A DNA stretch of 64,000 nt from Ignavibacteria bacterium RIFOXYB12_FULL_35_14 (GCA_001803045.1 MHAR01000048.1:1-64000), one strand, 5' to 3'. Counted from the stretch's first letter, positions 24,604 through 34,700 are shown. A program made the numbers and translations. The notes: generated by a model not told the origin, from the letters alone.

Positions 24604-26394
24604 TTAGAAACAATAACCATTCGCTTCAATCATTCTATTGGCAATGTTTCTTCTTAGCTTGGTTGTATTCACCAGATCAAACTTTGTGAATCGTTTCAAA
24701 CTAAGTGTTAACATCTTCAGCTCATCACCGTCAGCAAAAGAAGAAATAGTATGCTTACCGTAAACATTAATTCTTTCAAGTGAGTCGCTAACATAAGCTT
24801 GAGTCATATCAATATATGGCTGAAGCCCAGCTTCATTTTTCATCGCTGCTAATTTCTGTGTTCTGAGAATTGCTGACTCTGAAGTGTAAACTTCAATCAA
24901 CATATCAGTTAAGTTCATAATTATTTCTTGTTCATCGGCTAACTTCTGCATAAACTTTTGAACAGCCATACCGGCAGTCATCAATATTGCTTTCTTTGCA
25001 TTTCTGATTGCTTGCAACTCTTTTGCAAGAACTCCAGTTGGTTCCTCTCCAAATTCCGGAACGCTCATCAACTCTTTTTGAATTGCCATTGCCGGACCCA
25101 ACAAATTTAATCTGCCTTTCATCGATCTTTTAACAAGCATATCGACCGTAAGCAAACGATTGATTTCATTAGTGCCTTCAAAAATTCTGTTTATTCTCGA
25201 ATCACGGTAACCGCGGGCAGCGGGATATTCTTCCGAGTATCCATAACCGCCATAAATTTGTACAGTTTCATCAACCACGTAATCTAAAACTTCGGATCCA
25301 AACACTTTTAGCATTGCTGCTTCTATTGCGTATTCTTCAGCAGCACCAATCATGGCTTCGCTGTAGCTTTTGCCAGCATCGAGCTGCTCGTGTTCTTTAT
25401 CATTTATTAAACCGCTAGTTCTCATCGTTGCGGATTCAGAAACAAAAATTCTGATTGCTTGCTCTGCTAATTTGTATTTGATAGCTCCAAAGCTTGCAAT
25501 TGTTTTACCAAATTGTTTTCGTTCATTTGCATATTGTACTGAGGTTGCACAAAACTTTTTCGCTCCGCCGGTTGTCATTGCACATAATTTGAAACGACCT
25601 ACATTCAGCACATTGAAAGCAATGTAATGGCCTTTGCCGATTTCCCCAAGAATATTTTCTTTAGGTACTTTCACGTTATCCAAAAACAAAGCTCTTGTTG
25701 ATGAACCCTTAATTCCCAACTTGTTTTCTTCTTCGCCGCGTGTAAATCCCAGCGAGTTTGTATCAATAATAAAACAAGTAAATTTATCGCCGTCAACTTG
25801 AGCGAAAGTAATAAGTATATCTGCAAAACCACCATTTGTAATCCACATTTTTTGTCCATTAAGAATGTAATACTTTTCATCATCAGAAAGTTTAGCAGTT
25901 GTTTTTGCAGAAAGTGCATCTGAGCCGGAGGTCGGTTCAGTTAAACAATAAGCTGATTTCATTTCACCAGAAGCAAGCTTCGGAAGATATTTTGCTTTCT
26001 GTTCGGCATTTCCATAATAAAGAATTGGGAGAGTTCCGATTCCGGTATGCGCTGCAAATGAAACTCCGAACGAATAACTTGTTCCTAATTCCATTGCAAG
26101 AAAAGTGTTGGTGTTAAAATCTCCGCCAAGTCCTCCGAATTCTTCCGGAACAGAAGTACCAAGTAACCCGAGTTCACCGGCTTTTTCCAAAAGAGAAACT
26201 GTTAAACCCGGCTCTTGTTTATCAATTGCATCAAGCTTTGGCAGGATTTCATTTTTTACAAAATCTCCGGCTGTTTCAACCATCATTTTTTGTTCTTCAT
26301 TTATTTCTTCCGGAATGAAGACGCTTTGCGGGTCGCTATCTTTAATCAAAAATTCTCCGCCGAGTAAAACTTTTGTTGTTGTTTCCTCTGACAT
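24604..26394 (-). CDS. fadE: Acyl-CoA dehydrogenase (FadE/YusJ type)
   Basis: 596 residues, close to the ~594 of Bacillus FadE and longer than ordinary 380-residue acyl-CoA dehydrogenases, with an extra C-terminal helical domain. Visible: YCLTEPTSGSDALS (substrate/FAD segment), KMWITNGGFAD, and YGGYGYSEEYP...RINRIFEGTNEINR with the likely catalytic Glu of the FEGTNEI motif. FAD-dependent first oxidation of beta-oxidation, passing electrons to an ETF that is not in the window. The gene order fadN-fadA-fadE is that of the Bacillus fadNAE operon. Confidence 0.93.
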   Translation of the reverse strand: MSEETTTKVLLGGEFLIKDSDPQSVFIPEEINEEQKMMVETAGDFVKNEILPKLDAIDKQEPGLTVSLLEKAGELGLLGTSVPEEFGGLGGDFNTNTFLAMELGTSYSFGVSFAAHTGIGTLPILYYGNAEQKAKYLPKLASGEMKSAYCLTEPTSGSDALSAKTTAKLSDDEKYYILNGQKMWITNGGFADILITFAQVDGDKFTCFIIDTNSLGFTRGEEENKLGIKGSSTRALFLDNVKVPKENILGEIGKGHYIAFNVLNVGRFKLCAMTTGGAKKFCATSVQYANERKQFGKTIASFGAIKYKLAEQAIRIFVSESATMRTSGLINDKEHEQLDAGKSYSEAMIGAAEEYAIEAAMLKVFGSEVLDYVVDETVQIYGGYGYSEEYPAARGYRDSRINRIFEGTNEINRLLTVDMLVKRSMKGRLNLLGPAMAIQKELMSVPEFGEEPTGVLAKELQAIRNAKKAILMTAGMAVQKFMQKLADEQEIIMNLTDMLIEVYTSESAILRTQKLAAMKNEAGLQPYIDMTQAYVSDSLERINVYGKHTISSFADGDELKMLTLSLKRFTKFDLVNTTKLRRNIANRMIEANGYCF

Positions 26395-26487
26395 AATATT
26401 ATCCTCGTTTGTTTAATAAATTAATTTTTATTGATCCTATGTGAAGATCCAGTTTTTCTTTTTGTGTCACTATAATGGAGCACCTAC

Positions 26488-26590
26488 AATGATCTCTTGT
26501 AGGAATCGCTCTACCATTTCGATCCATCCTCGTAGAGGATTCATAATTTCTTGTATTGCTTATCGCTTTTGTTGATCCTCTACTAGGATC
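26488..26590. repeat. Cluster of short palindromes in the fadA-fadE gap
   Basis: The 365-base gap between 26395 and 26759 has no gene. It holds CCTACAA-N7-TTGTAGG, ATCCTCGTAGAGGAT and GATCCT-CTACT-AGGATC in a row, all perfect inverted repeats related to the two-palindrome repeat that follows at 26681. They could form hairpins that stabilise or end the upstream message. Confidence 0.6.
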
Positions 26591-26680
26591 GATCTTATCC
26601 TTTCATTATTGAGCTACTACAACAATTGAACATCTGCCATGTTAATATTTAGTTCAATATAGTTCAACATTTTGTTTTTT

Positions 26681-26757
26681 ACCTCGTAGAGGTTTAATTA
26701 TTGTATAATATTATAAACACAAACCAATTTAATCATCGTAGAGGATTTATAAATTCT
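26681..26757. repeat. Two-palindrome intergenic repeat, copy 2
   Basis: ACCTCGTAGAGGTTTAATTA (A) and, 50 bases on, AATCATCGTAGAGGATTTAT (B), ending just at the thiolase stop codon. Same layout as the copies at 24518 and 33933. Confidence 0.7.
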
Positions 26758-26759
26758 AT

Positions 26760-27941
26760 TTAATTCAACAATTCAAAAATTCCAGCTACACCTTGGCCTC
26801 CGCCAATGCACGCTGTAACCATTCCATATATTTTACTTCTTCTTCTTAGCTCTTGAAGGATTTGTACCGTAAGTTTCGCACCGGTGCATCCAAGCGGATG
26901 ACCGAGGGCAATAGCACCACCATTAACATTCAAAACTTCTTCATCCAACCCAAGCTGTTTAATTACTGCTAATGATTGAACAGCAAATGCTTCGTTCAAT
27001 TCGATCAAATCAATGTCATTCAACGTCAAGTCGGCTTTCTTCAATGCTTTTGGAACTGCAGCGACCGGTCCGATTCCCATTATTCTTGGATCCACGCCGG
27101 CGACCGCATATGTAACTAATCTTGCTATCGGTTTTAAGCTTAGCTCTTTCATCATTTCTCCGGACATTACAAGAACGAATGCAGCACCATCGGAAGTTTG
27201 CGATGAGTTGCCAGCAGTAACAGTTCCTTTTTCCGCGAACACCGGTTTAAGCTTTGCTAATGCTTCAGGTGTTGTATCTGCTCGTGGTCCTTCATCTGTG
27301 TTAACTACAAATTTTTTAGATTTCTTTTTGTTCCCTTCAACATAAACGTGCTCAACTTCTATAGGAACAATTTGGTCTTTGAAGTAACCATTGTTGATTG
27401 CATTCACTGCTTTTTGATGTGACTTGAATGAAAATAAATCTTGCTCCTCGCGTGTGATCTTAAAATCCTTTGCAAGCTCTTCCGCAGTTAATCCCATTCC
27501 CAAATAATAATTAGGATTATTTTTTGCGATCATAAAATTGGGTGCAAGTTTCCAACCGGTCATTGGAACGAGCGACATGGACTCAACTCCGCCGGCAATA
27601 ATACAATCCATCATACCGGATTGAATGCGTGCAAATGCCGTTGCAATTGTATCAATTCCGGAACCGCAAAATCTGTTTACGGTTGAACCGGGAGTTTCGA
27701 TTGGAAGAGATAAAAGCGAAATCATTCTTCCAACTTGTAATCCTTGTTCCGCCTCCGGGAAAGCATTTCCAACAATTACATCATCAATACGATGAGGATC
27801 AAGCTGCGGAACAGATTTTAATAAATGTTTTATAACTTCTGCGCCAAGATCATCCGGACGATAAAAACGGAATCCACCTTTTTTTGCTTTACCGACTGCG
27901 GAACGAAATCCGGCTACTATAAATGCTTCTCTCATAATCAT
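26760..27941 (-). CDS. fadA: Acetyl-CoA acyltransferase (3-ketoacyl-CoA thiolase)
   Basis: 393 residues, normal thiolase size. Nucleophilic Cys in NRFCGSGIDT (~93), His in NGGAIALGHPLGCTGAK and second Cys in TACIGGGQGVAG are all present. Releases acetyl-CoA in the last step of beta-oxidation. It follows fadN by 32 bases. An in-frame ATG two codons downstream is an equally likely start. Closest layout: FadA/YusK of Bacillus. Confidence 0.95.
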   Translation of the reverse strand: MIMREAFIVAGFRSAVGKAKKGGFRFYRPDDLGAEVIKHLLKSVPQLDPHRIDDVIVGNAFPEAEQGLQVGRMISLLSLPIETPGSTVNRFCGSGIDTIATAFARIQSGMMDCIIAGGVESMSLVPMTGWKLAPNFMIAKNNPNYYLGMGLTAEELAKDFKITREEQDLFSFKSHQKAVNAINNGYFKDQIVPIEVEHVYVEGNKKKSKKFVVNTDEGPRADTTPEALAKLKPVFAEKGTVTAGNSSQTSDGAAFVLVMSGEMMKELSLKPIARLVTYAVAGVDPRIMGIGPVAAVPKALKKADLTLNDIDLIELNEAFAVQSLAVIKQLGLDEEVLNVNGGAIALGHPLGCTGAKLTVQILQELRRRSKIYGMVTACIGGGQGVAGIFELLN

Positions 27942-27973
27942 TCTTCATATTGAATTATAAAATTCATTGTTAA

Positions 27974-30379
27974 TTAATTTCGCAATGGCTTACCGGTTGT
28001 TAAAATGCTTTGGATTCTTTCCAAAGTTTTCTTTTCTCCGATTAAGCTTAAAAATGCTTCGCGCTCCAAATCCAACAGATACTGTTCTGTAACCAAATTT
28101 CCTTCAGAAAGATCTCCACCGCACATTATGTAACCAAGCTTTTCTACAATTTTTTTATCGTGATCCGTTATGTAATTTCCTAATCGGAATGAATGAATAC
28201 CAAGTAACAAAGTCGCAAGAACAGCACGACCAAGCACCTTAATATCTGCTCTTTGAATTGGTTTTGTATAACCTCTATCTGCCATAAGAGCCGCATATTT
28301 TTTTGCATCGGCAATAACACGATTTGGATTGACTGAATAAGTATCGAGTCCTCTTCTAAAAATTCCCATATCAAAAGCTTCTTCGGCTGAGTTTGCTACC
28401 TTTGCAGTTGCGATGTTCATAAATCTTTTTTGAAGTTCAGGAAGTTCAAGTCCGCCTTCAATGTAAGCATCAGAAGCACGAAGCGTCATTTCTTTTGTGC
28501 CGCCTCCGGCTGGAATAATACCAACACCAACTTCAACCAAACCGATGTAAGTTTCTGCAGAAGCATTAATTTTATCTGCGTGCAAACAAACCTCGCAGCC
28601 GCCGCCAAGCACTAACGAATGCGGTGCAACTACAACCGGAATGTTTGAATAGCGAACGCGCATTGTAGTATTTTGAAATTGTCTGACTACCATATCTAAT
28701 TCATCGTACTCTTGTTCTGTGGCAAGCATAAACATCATTGCTAAATTTGCGCCGGCTGAAAAATGCTGCCCGTTATTTCCAATTACTAATCCTTTAAAAT
28801 CTTTTTCAGCAATTTCAATTGATTTATTTATTGCTTCCAAAATTTCCGAACCGATTGAATTCATTTTTGTTTGAAATTCAAGATTAACAATTCCATTGCC
28901 GATATCATGCAAAGTTGCACCGGAATTTTTCCACACCGGTTCATCTGCTCGATAGTTATCAAGAATAATAAAATCACCTTTGCCAGGAATTTCCTTGTAG
29001 GAATTAGAAGTTATATCGTAAAATTTCTTCTTTCCATTTTCGGATTTATAGAAAGAAGTGAGCCCGCTTTTCAGCATTTTCAAAACCCAATCGGCAGGCT
29101 TCATACTGGTGTAAATCATTTGCTCAACTATTTTTTCAACACCGAGTGCATCCCAGGTTTCGAACGGACCTAATTCCCAGCCAAATCCTGCTCGCATTGC
29201 ATCATCAAGTTTATATAGTTCATCACTAATTTCCGGAATTCGCTTCGATGCATACTGGAAGATGTAAAAATTAAGTGAGCGTAAAAACTCTCCGGCTTTA
29301 TCCTTTCCGCTGTGTAAAACTTTTAATCTGTCTTTAAGATTATCAATTGGTTTTGCAGCGGTAACAGAAGCCATATTGGATTTCGAACTTGGCTTGTATT
29401 CAAATGTTTCTGTGTCAAGTTCAAGAATTACTTTTTCACCCTTGTCATCTTTTGATTTTTTGTAAAAACCCTGCCCAGTTTTATCACCGAACCAATTGTT
29501 CTCAACAAGTTTATCCACATAATCCGGAATTGCAAAAAGATTGCGTGCTTCATCATTTGGGCAATCGTTGTAAACATTATTTGCAACTTTCACCAGTGTA
29601 TCAACTCCAACCACATCGGCAGTTCTGAACGTCGCTGATTTCGGCTTGCCGGTTAATGGTCCGGTTAAAGTGTCAATTTCTTTAATACTCAACCCCAATT
29701 CTTTTTTCAGCTTGAAGACAGCCATAATGCTAAAAACACCAATTCGGTTTGCGATAAATGCCGGTGTATCTTTGCACAGCACTGTTGTTTTGCCGAGATA
29801 CAAATCGCCGTACCACATCAAAAAATCAATAACATCCGGATTTGTTTTGGGTGTTGGAATAATTTCTAACAATTGTAAATAACGAGGAGGATTAAAAAAG
29901 TGTGCGCCACAAAAATGTTTTCGAAAATCTTCACTTCGTCCTTCATTCATTAGGTGAACTGGAATTCCCGAAGTGTTTGTAGTAATCAATGAACCAGGTT
30001 TGCGATATTTTTCAACGTTTTTAAAAACTTTCTTTTTAATCTCTAAATTTTCAACAACGGCTTCGATAATCCAATCAGCGTTCGAAAGCCAGCTCATATT
30101 GTCTTCAAAATTTCCTGTCGTAATTCTTGAAACAAAATCAGTTCGATAAATTGGGGATGGTTTTGCTTTTAGAACATTTTGCAAATTGTCGTTTGCAATT
30201 CTGTTCCGTACAGCAGGATCTTGCAAAGTAAGACCTTTTTTCTTTTCGGAATCGTTCATTTCCGTTGGTACTATATCTAGCAAATAGACTTTGCAACCAA
30301 TGTTTGCAAAATGAGCGGCGATGCGCGAGCCCATTACGCCAGAACCAAGTACCACGACTTCGTTGATTTTTCTTTTCAT
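27974..30379 (-). CDS. fadN: 3-hydroxyacyl-CoA dehydrogenase / enoyl-CoA hydratase fusion (FadN type)
   Basis: 801 residues. The NAD-binding 3-hydroxyacyl-CoA dehydrogenase comes first (VVLGSGVMGSRIAAHFANIG; HFFNPP with the catalytic His; HADH C-terminal domains to ~480), the enoyl-CoA hydratase/crotonase domain last (GNNGQHFSAGANLAMM, oxyanion-hole Gly). This order is that of Bacillus FadN/YusL; E. coli FadB has the hydratase first. It starts 4 bases after the fadD stop. Carries out the hydration and second oxidation of beta-oxidation. Confidence 0.94.
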   Translation of the reverse strand: MKRKINEVVVLGSGVMGSRIAAHFANIGCKVYLLDIVPTEMNDSEKKKGLTLQDPAVRNRIANDNLQNVLKAKPSPIYRTDFVSRITTGNFEDNMSWLSNADWIIEAVVENLEIKKKVFKNVEKYRKPGSLITTNTSGIPVHLMNEGRSEDFRKHFCGAHFFNPPRYLQLLEIIPTPKTNPDVIDFLMWYGDLYLGKTTVLCKDTPAFIANRIGVFSIMAVFKLKKELGLSIKEIDTLTGPLTGKPKSATFRTADVVGVDTLVKVANNVYNDCPNDEARNLFAIPDYVDKLVENNWFGDKTGQGFYKKSKDDKGEKVILELDTETFEYKPSSKSNMASVTAAKPIDNLKDRLKVLHSGKDKAGEFLRSLNFYIFQYASKRIPEISDELYKLDDAMRAGFGWELGPFETWDALGVEKIVEQMIYTSMKPADWVLKMLKSGLTSFYKSENGKKKFYDITSNSYKEIPGKGDFIILDNYRADEPVWKNSGATLHDIGNGIVNLEFQTKMNSIGSEILEAINKSIEIAEKDFKGLVIGNNGQHFSAGANLAMMFMLATEQEYDELDMVVRQFQNTTMRVRYSNIPVVVAPHSLVLGGGCEVCLHADKINASAETYIGLVEVGVGIIPAGGGTKEMTLRASDAYIEGGLELPELQKRFMNIATAKVANSAEEAFDMGIFRRGLDTYSVNPNRVIADAKKYAALMADRGYTKPIQRADIKVLGRAVLATLLLGIHSFRLGNYITDHDKKIVEKLGYIMCGGDLSEGNLVTEQYLLDLEREAFLSLIGEKKTLERIQSILTTGKPLRN

Positions 30380-30383
30380 AAGT

Positions 30384-32165
30384 TTATTTTATTGTATTTA
30401 GTGGTTCTGAATAAATTTTTTCAATCAAGTGTGAATTATTTTTCATTATTATTTTTCTTTTAAGCTTTAATGTAGGCGTCAACTCTCCAGATTCAATTGT
30501 CCAATCCTTATCAACCAATTCAAATTTTTTTATTTGTTCAATATGGTTGAATCGTTTGTTGTAATGCTGAACCTCTTTCCAAATTCTTTCCTTAATTGCT
30601 TCACTGCGGCTTATACCTTTTTCAAGGTAGTTCTGTACACTTTTCTTTTCACACCATTTCTGTATGAAATCAAATTCGGGAACGATGAGCGCTGCACAGA
30701 ATTTCTGATTCTCACCAATAACCATCATATTTCTAATAAAGAGCGATTCTTTCATTTTATTTTCGATAGGAAGCGGTGTAATAAATTTACCGCCTGATGT
30801 TTTAAAGATTTCTTTTAATCTGTCAGTAATCTTCAAGTACTTATCATTAACCATAACTCCAATATCGCCGGTATGGAACCAGCCGTCTTCATCAATAGCA
30901 GATTTGGTTGCTTCCGGTTTGTTGTAGTAGCCAAGCATTATATTTGGACCTTTGGCTAATATCTCGCCGTTTTCCGGATCAAGTTTAATTAGTACTCCGG
31001 GAATTGGACAGCCGACAGTTCCTACATAAAAATCTTCAAAGCGATTACAAGTTATTACGGGACTTGTCTCAGTTAGTCCATAACCTTCAACAACATTAAC
31101 TCCGGCAGCAGTGAATATTCTCCCAAGACGCGGCTGCAATGCTGCGGCGCCGCTGATAATTCCTTTAACTTCACCGCCGAGTGCGTCAACCCATTTTGAA
31201 AAAACAATTTTACGCGCAGCCCAAAGTCGCAAATCATAAAACCAATTAGTTTTGCCTTGTGGATGATAATGATTTGCAAGATTAACAGCCCAACCAAAAA
31301 TTGCTTGTTTTGGTTGTTTAAGTTCTCTTCCCTTTTCCATAATCCTATCATAAATTTTTTCAAGCAAACGAGGAACGGTTGTAAAGTAATTTGGTTTTAC
31401 CTCTATAAGATTTTCGCCAACCTTTTCAATACTTTCAGTATAATAAATTGCAGCCCCAATTCTCATATAATAATAAACTGCTGTTCTTTCAAAGATGTGA
31501 CAGATTGGGAGAAAACTCATAACGCGATGAGAATTATTTATCGGCATTATTTGACTGATTGATTCTACATTACTTAGGATATTGTTGTGGGATAGCATAA
31601 CCCCTTTAGGTGTGCCGGTGGTTCCGGAAGTGTAAATGATTGTTGCTAAATCATTTGACTTAACACTTTCCTTAATTTGATTAAGGCGATCTCTGAGCGA
31701 TTCATCGGCAAGATCTAAAATTTCTTTCCAATGTTTATTGCCATCAAGTTTATCTAATGTGTAAATGTCTATCAGCGATTTTGTTTTATGTTTTATTGAA
31801 TAGATTTTTCGGTACAAGTCAAGATTGGCAACAAAAGCATACTTAACTTCTGCATCGTTAAAAATATATTCATACTCATCAACGCTGATATTTGGATAAA
31901 TAGGTACATCAACGCAACCAGTTTGCAAAATTCCAAGATCAACAAAATTCCATTCAGTTCTGTTTGGAGAAATAATGGCAAGTTTATATCCGGGATTAAC
32001 GCCTAGTTTTAAAAGACCAAGACTAAATTTATTTATAATTGATTGAACTTCTTCAGTGCTGTAACTTATCCATTGACCATCTTTTTTATCAGAAAGACAA
32101 TCTTTTATCGGATATGTGTTTAATTGGGAGGGAATCAAATCGAATAGTCTTTTGGGTTCAGTCAT
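30384..32165 (-). CDS. fadD: Long-chain fatty-acid-CoA ligase
   Basis: 593 residues, AMP-forming ligase. P-loop-like motif TIIYTSGTTGTPKGVMLSH, then EGYGLTETSPVIT and GWFHTGDIGV with the conserved Asp; C-terminal Lys region KTSGGKFITP. It activates fatty acids with ATP and CoA as the entry step of the operon. GGAGG seven bases before the ATG at 32165 favours that start over the GTG four codons upstream. First gene of the fad operon, divergent from the ScfR-type regulator. Confidence 0.94.
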   Translation of the reverse strand: MTEPKRLFDLIPSQLNTYPIKDCLSDKKDGQWISYSTEEVQSIINKFSLGLLKLGVNPGYKLAIISPNRTEWNFVDLGILQTGCVDVPIYPNISVDEYEYIFNDAEVKYAFVANLDLYRKIYSIKHKTKSLIDIYTLDKLDGNKHWKEILDLADESLRDRLNQIKESVKSNDLATIIYTSGTTGTPKGVMLSHNNILSNVESISQIMPINNSHRVMSFLPICHIFERTAVYYYMRIGAAIYYTESIEKVGENLIEVKPNYFTTVPRLLEKIYDRIMEKGRELKQPKQAIFGWAVNLANHYHPQGKTNWFYDLRLWAARKIVFSKWVDALGGEVKGIISGAAALQPRLGRIFTAAGVNVVEGYGLTETSPVITCNRFEDFYVGTVGCPIPGVLIKLDPENGEILAKGPNIMLGYYNKPEATKSAIDEDGWFHTGDIGVMVNDKYLKITDRLKEIFKTSGGKFITPLPIENKMKESLFIRNMMVIGENQKFCAALIVPEFDFIQKWCEKKSVQNYLEKGISRSEAIKERIWKEVQHYNKRFNHIEQIKKFELVDKDWTIESGELTPTLKLKRKIIMKNNSHLIEKIYSEPLNTIK

Positions 32166-32248
32166 AGCTACCTCCACTTTACTTTGTTGGCGAATGGCAA
32201 TTATGTTTATTTTTGATTTTAAAATAAATCAATGAACAATATAAAGCA

Positions 32249-32286
32249 AGCGAATTTTCGCTATTGATGAAAATTTGCTAACAAAT
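32249..32286. promoter_or_regulatory. Candidate operator pair between fadD and its regulator
   Basis: AGCGAA-TT-TTCGCT (32249-32262) and ATTTG-CTAA-CAAAT (32273-32286) are two inverted repeats in the 160-base divergent gap. The TTTGC/GCAAA-like halves recall RamB-type operators of the same regulator family; the match is loose and this is inference. Confidence 0.4.
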
Positions 32287-32327
32287 GTCAAAATATTTCT
32301 TATATTTCGAATAAAAAAAGTAAGATT

Positions 32328-33815
32328 TTGGAAAAAAAGAAAAATTACATAAAATTGATTTTGGGGCTTAAACTCAAGCAGCTTCGGCAAGAAAAACAAC
32401 TTTCATTAAACGAATTGGCAGCAAAAAGCTCACTTTCAGTTTCTTATCTAAATGAAATTGAAAAAGGCAAAAAATATCCTAAAGCAGAAAAGATCGCACA
32501 GCTAGCTCATGCTTTAGGAGCAAGTTATGATGAGCTGGTCTCATTAAAACTTACCAAAAATCTTACCCCGATAGCAGAGCTGATTGATTCAAACATTCTC
32601 GAAATGCTTCCTCTCGATCATTATGGAATTGATCTTAACAAATTTATTTCGTTAATGTCCGATGCTTCTTATCAATTGAGTGCGCTCGTTGCAACGGTAA
32701 TTGATATGGCGCGAAATACGGAGATGAGCCAGAATAATTTTAGTAGAACTGCCCTTAGGATTTATAAAGAAATACACGATAATTATTTTGAGGACATTGA
32801 AGAGTCTGTAGATAAGTTTATTGAAGAATATAGTATTTCTGTTTCATCACCATTAAGTCACAACACACTTTTTGAAATTCTTGAGAAGAAGCACAACTAT
32901 TTATTAGATGAAACAAGTTTAGATAATTTTATCGAACTGCAACAATTGCGTGGAATTCTTAAACCGGGTAGACAACCAATATTATTTTTAAATTCCAGGC
33001 TTTCATCATCTCAAAAATTATTTATTATCGGTAAAGAGCTGGCTTATAATTATCTCAACATTTCGAAAAGAAGTTATATCCATTCCAGCTTGAAGCTCAA
33101 TACATTTGATCATCTTTTAAACAATTACATTGCTGCATATTTCTCAGCAGCATTAATTTTGAATAAAAATAGTTTCACAACAGATTTAAATACTTTTTTT
33201 TCAAAAGAGAAATGGGAAGAAAATTTTTTGATTCGTTTAATTATTAATTATGATGCAACTCCCGAAATGGTTTTTCAAAGACTTGCTAATCTTGCCGGTA
33301 AAGTATGGGGGCTTAAAAAATATTTTTTCCTTCGGTTCAATACTTTTGCCGGAACAGATAAATATGATTTAACAAAAGAAGTACGATTAAACATCAAGCA
33401 AAATCCCGGAGGTTATCAAACCAATGAACATTATTGCCGGCGTTGGATCTCAATTGAAGTACTAAAAAATATTGAACAGGAGCTAAAAGGAATTAACAGC
33501 AATGGTAAAATGAAGAGTGGAATTCTTCACTCTAAATTTCACGAAACGAATGATGAGTACATTTCATTCTCAATTGCTCAACAGAACATTCTTGATCCGG
33601 AAATATTTTCAAGCGTAACGCTTGGTTTTTATTTGGATGCTCAATTCAAGAATAAAATAAATTTCTGGAATGACCCGGCTATTCCTTTCAGAATTGTAAA
33701 TGACACATGTGAGATGTGCGGCATTTCCGATTGTAAGGAGAGAATTTCTGAACCAATAACATTACGAAAGATTCAAAGATCAATTGATATCGAAAACACA
33801 ATTAAAAAATTATAG
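32328..33815 (+). CDS. XRE-family regulator with ScfR (short-chain fatty acid regulator) domains
   Basis: 495 residues. An XRE helix-turn-helix sits at ~10-70 (LKQLRQEKQLSLNELAAKSS, SVSYLNEIEKGKKYP). The middle is of the IrrE/DUF955-like type though the HExxH zinc site is not seen, and the C-terminus has CEMCGISDCKERISEP, the Cys-rich end of ScfR/RamB-type regulators. These sense acyl-CoA or short-chain acids and control acetate or fatty-acid genes. Divergent placement to fadD points to control of the fad operon. Start is TTG; no in-frame ATG is close. Confidence 0.86.
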   Translation: MEKKKNYIKLILGLKLKQLRQEKQLSLNELAAKSSLSVSYLNEIEKGKKYPKAEKIAQLAHALGASYDELVSLKLTKNLTPIAELIDSNILEMLPLDHYGIDLNKFISLMSDASYQLSALVATVIDMARNTEMSQNNFSRTALRIYKEIHDNYFEDIEESVDKFIEEYSISVSSPLSHNTLFEILEKKHNYLLDETSLDNFIELQQLRGILKPGRQPILFLNSRLSSSQKLFIIGKELAYNYLNISKRSYIHSSLKLNTFDHLLNNYIAAYFSAALILNKNSFTTDLNTFFSKEKWEENFLIRLIINYDATPEMVFQRLANLAGKVWGLKKYFFLRFNTFAGTDKYDLTKEVRLNIKQNPGGYQTNEHYCRRWISIEVLKNIEQELKGINSNGKMKSGILHSKFHETNDEYISFSIAQQNILDPEIFSSVTLGFYLDAQFKNKINFWNDPAIPFRIVNDTCEMCGISDCKERISEPITLRKIQRSIDIENTIKKL

Positions 33816-34268
33816 CTCGTAATAATCCTTAACGAGGCTACACTTTTATCTTTTCGTTTTTGTTTAATATTAAATAAGTGCCTACACCATTTAAAATAGA
33901 TGAAATCGGGTGCATATATTTTTCACAGCGACGCCTTGTAGAGGTTGTATTATTGTAAATAACCTTAACACCGAATGATCTAATCGTCGTAGAACATTTA
34001 CCGATCCCCATCAGAATGATTTAATAATTCAGGTGACCGCTTTTTCCTTTGAATCATTTAAACAGTTCACAATCTTAATGTTTTATCGTTCTCAACTGGA
34101 TTTGGTTTGCTATCCTTTTGGTAAATCCTGTTGAAAACGATATACAAAACACTAGTGGGTAACTGTTTTAAAAAGTTTTTATTCCTAGCCGGCCAACTCG
34201 ACTTTTATAAAGGCGCAAGCTTTTAATAATAAATTTAGTGACCTAGAGTCAATCGTAGTTAATAAATA
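33816..34268. other. 453-base intergenic region
   Basis: No open reading frame or RNA gene recognised. It contains the third two-palindrome repeat (33933-33999). The regulator ends to the left and the thioesterase gene on the minus strand ends to the right, so transcripts converge here, but I see no strong hairpin with a U-run. Confidence 0.6.
33933..33999. repeat. Two-palindrome intergenic repeat, copy 3 (decayed)
   Basis: GCCTTGTAGAGGTTGTATTA (A) and, 47 bases on, AATCGTCGTAGAACATTTAC (B). The palindromes are partly broken, so this copy is older than those at 24518 and 26681. Confidence 0.65.
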
Positions 34269-34700
34269 TCAAACCGAAAGTCCTTCAAACTTTACAATTT
34301 TCACTTTTGCTTCTTCAGGAATTACTTTTGTAGTTTGAACTTTATAATCATAATATACAAGCTTTGTTAGAGACGTAGCGGCTTTGATCAACTTATTTCC
34401 TTTTTTCACAACGATGATATGTTCAACATCAACGCTTTTGGTCCCGAGTTTTGATATACGAGTATAAACCTCAACCTCATCTCCGAATACAATAGGGTAA
34501 AGATAATTTATCTCGATTCTACCAACTACTGCTTCAAAATCAAGACTTTCCTTTTTTCGATTGAACAGTGTATTAAAATAATTAATGCGAGCTTCTTCGA
34601 GATAAGTAAGGTAAGCGGCGTTATTAACATGTTGCATTGCATCCAGATCGGAGAATCTAACTTTTATTTTCGTTGTATGTTTGAAGTCTTTGATATTCAT
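34269..34700 (-). CDS. Acyl-CoA thioesterase (4HBT, YbgC/FadM-like)
   Basis: 143 residues, single hot-dog domain. KVRFSDLDAMQHVNNAAYL carries the active-site Asp and the following helix. Paralog of 22913-23374, but shorter and not in the fad operon. Predicted to hydrolyse acyl-CoA in the cytoplasm. No neighbour suggests a specific pathway. Confidence 0.87.
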   Translation of the reverse strand: MNIKDFKHTTKIKVRFSDLDAMQHVNNAAYLTYLEEARINYFNTLFNRKKESLDFEAVVGRIEINYLYPIVFGDEVEVYTRISKLGTKSVDVEHIIVVKKGNKLIKAATSLTKLVYYDYKVQTTKVIPEEAKVKIVKFEGLSV

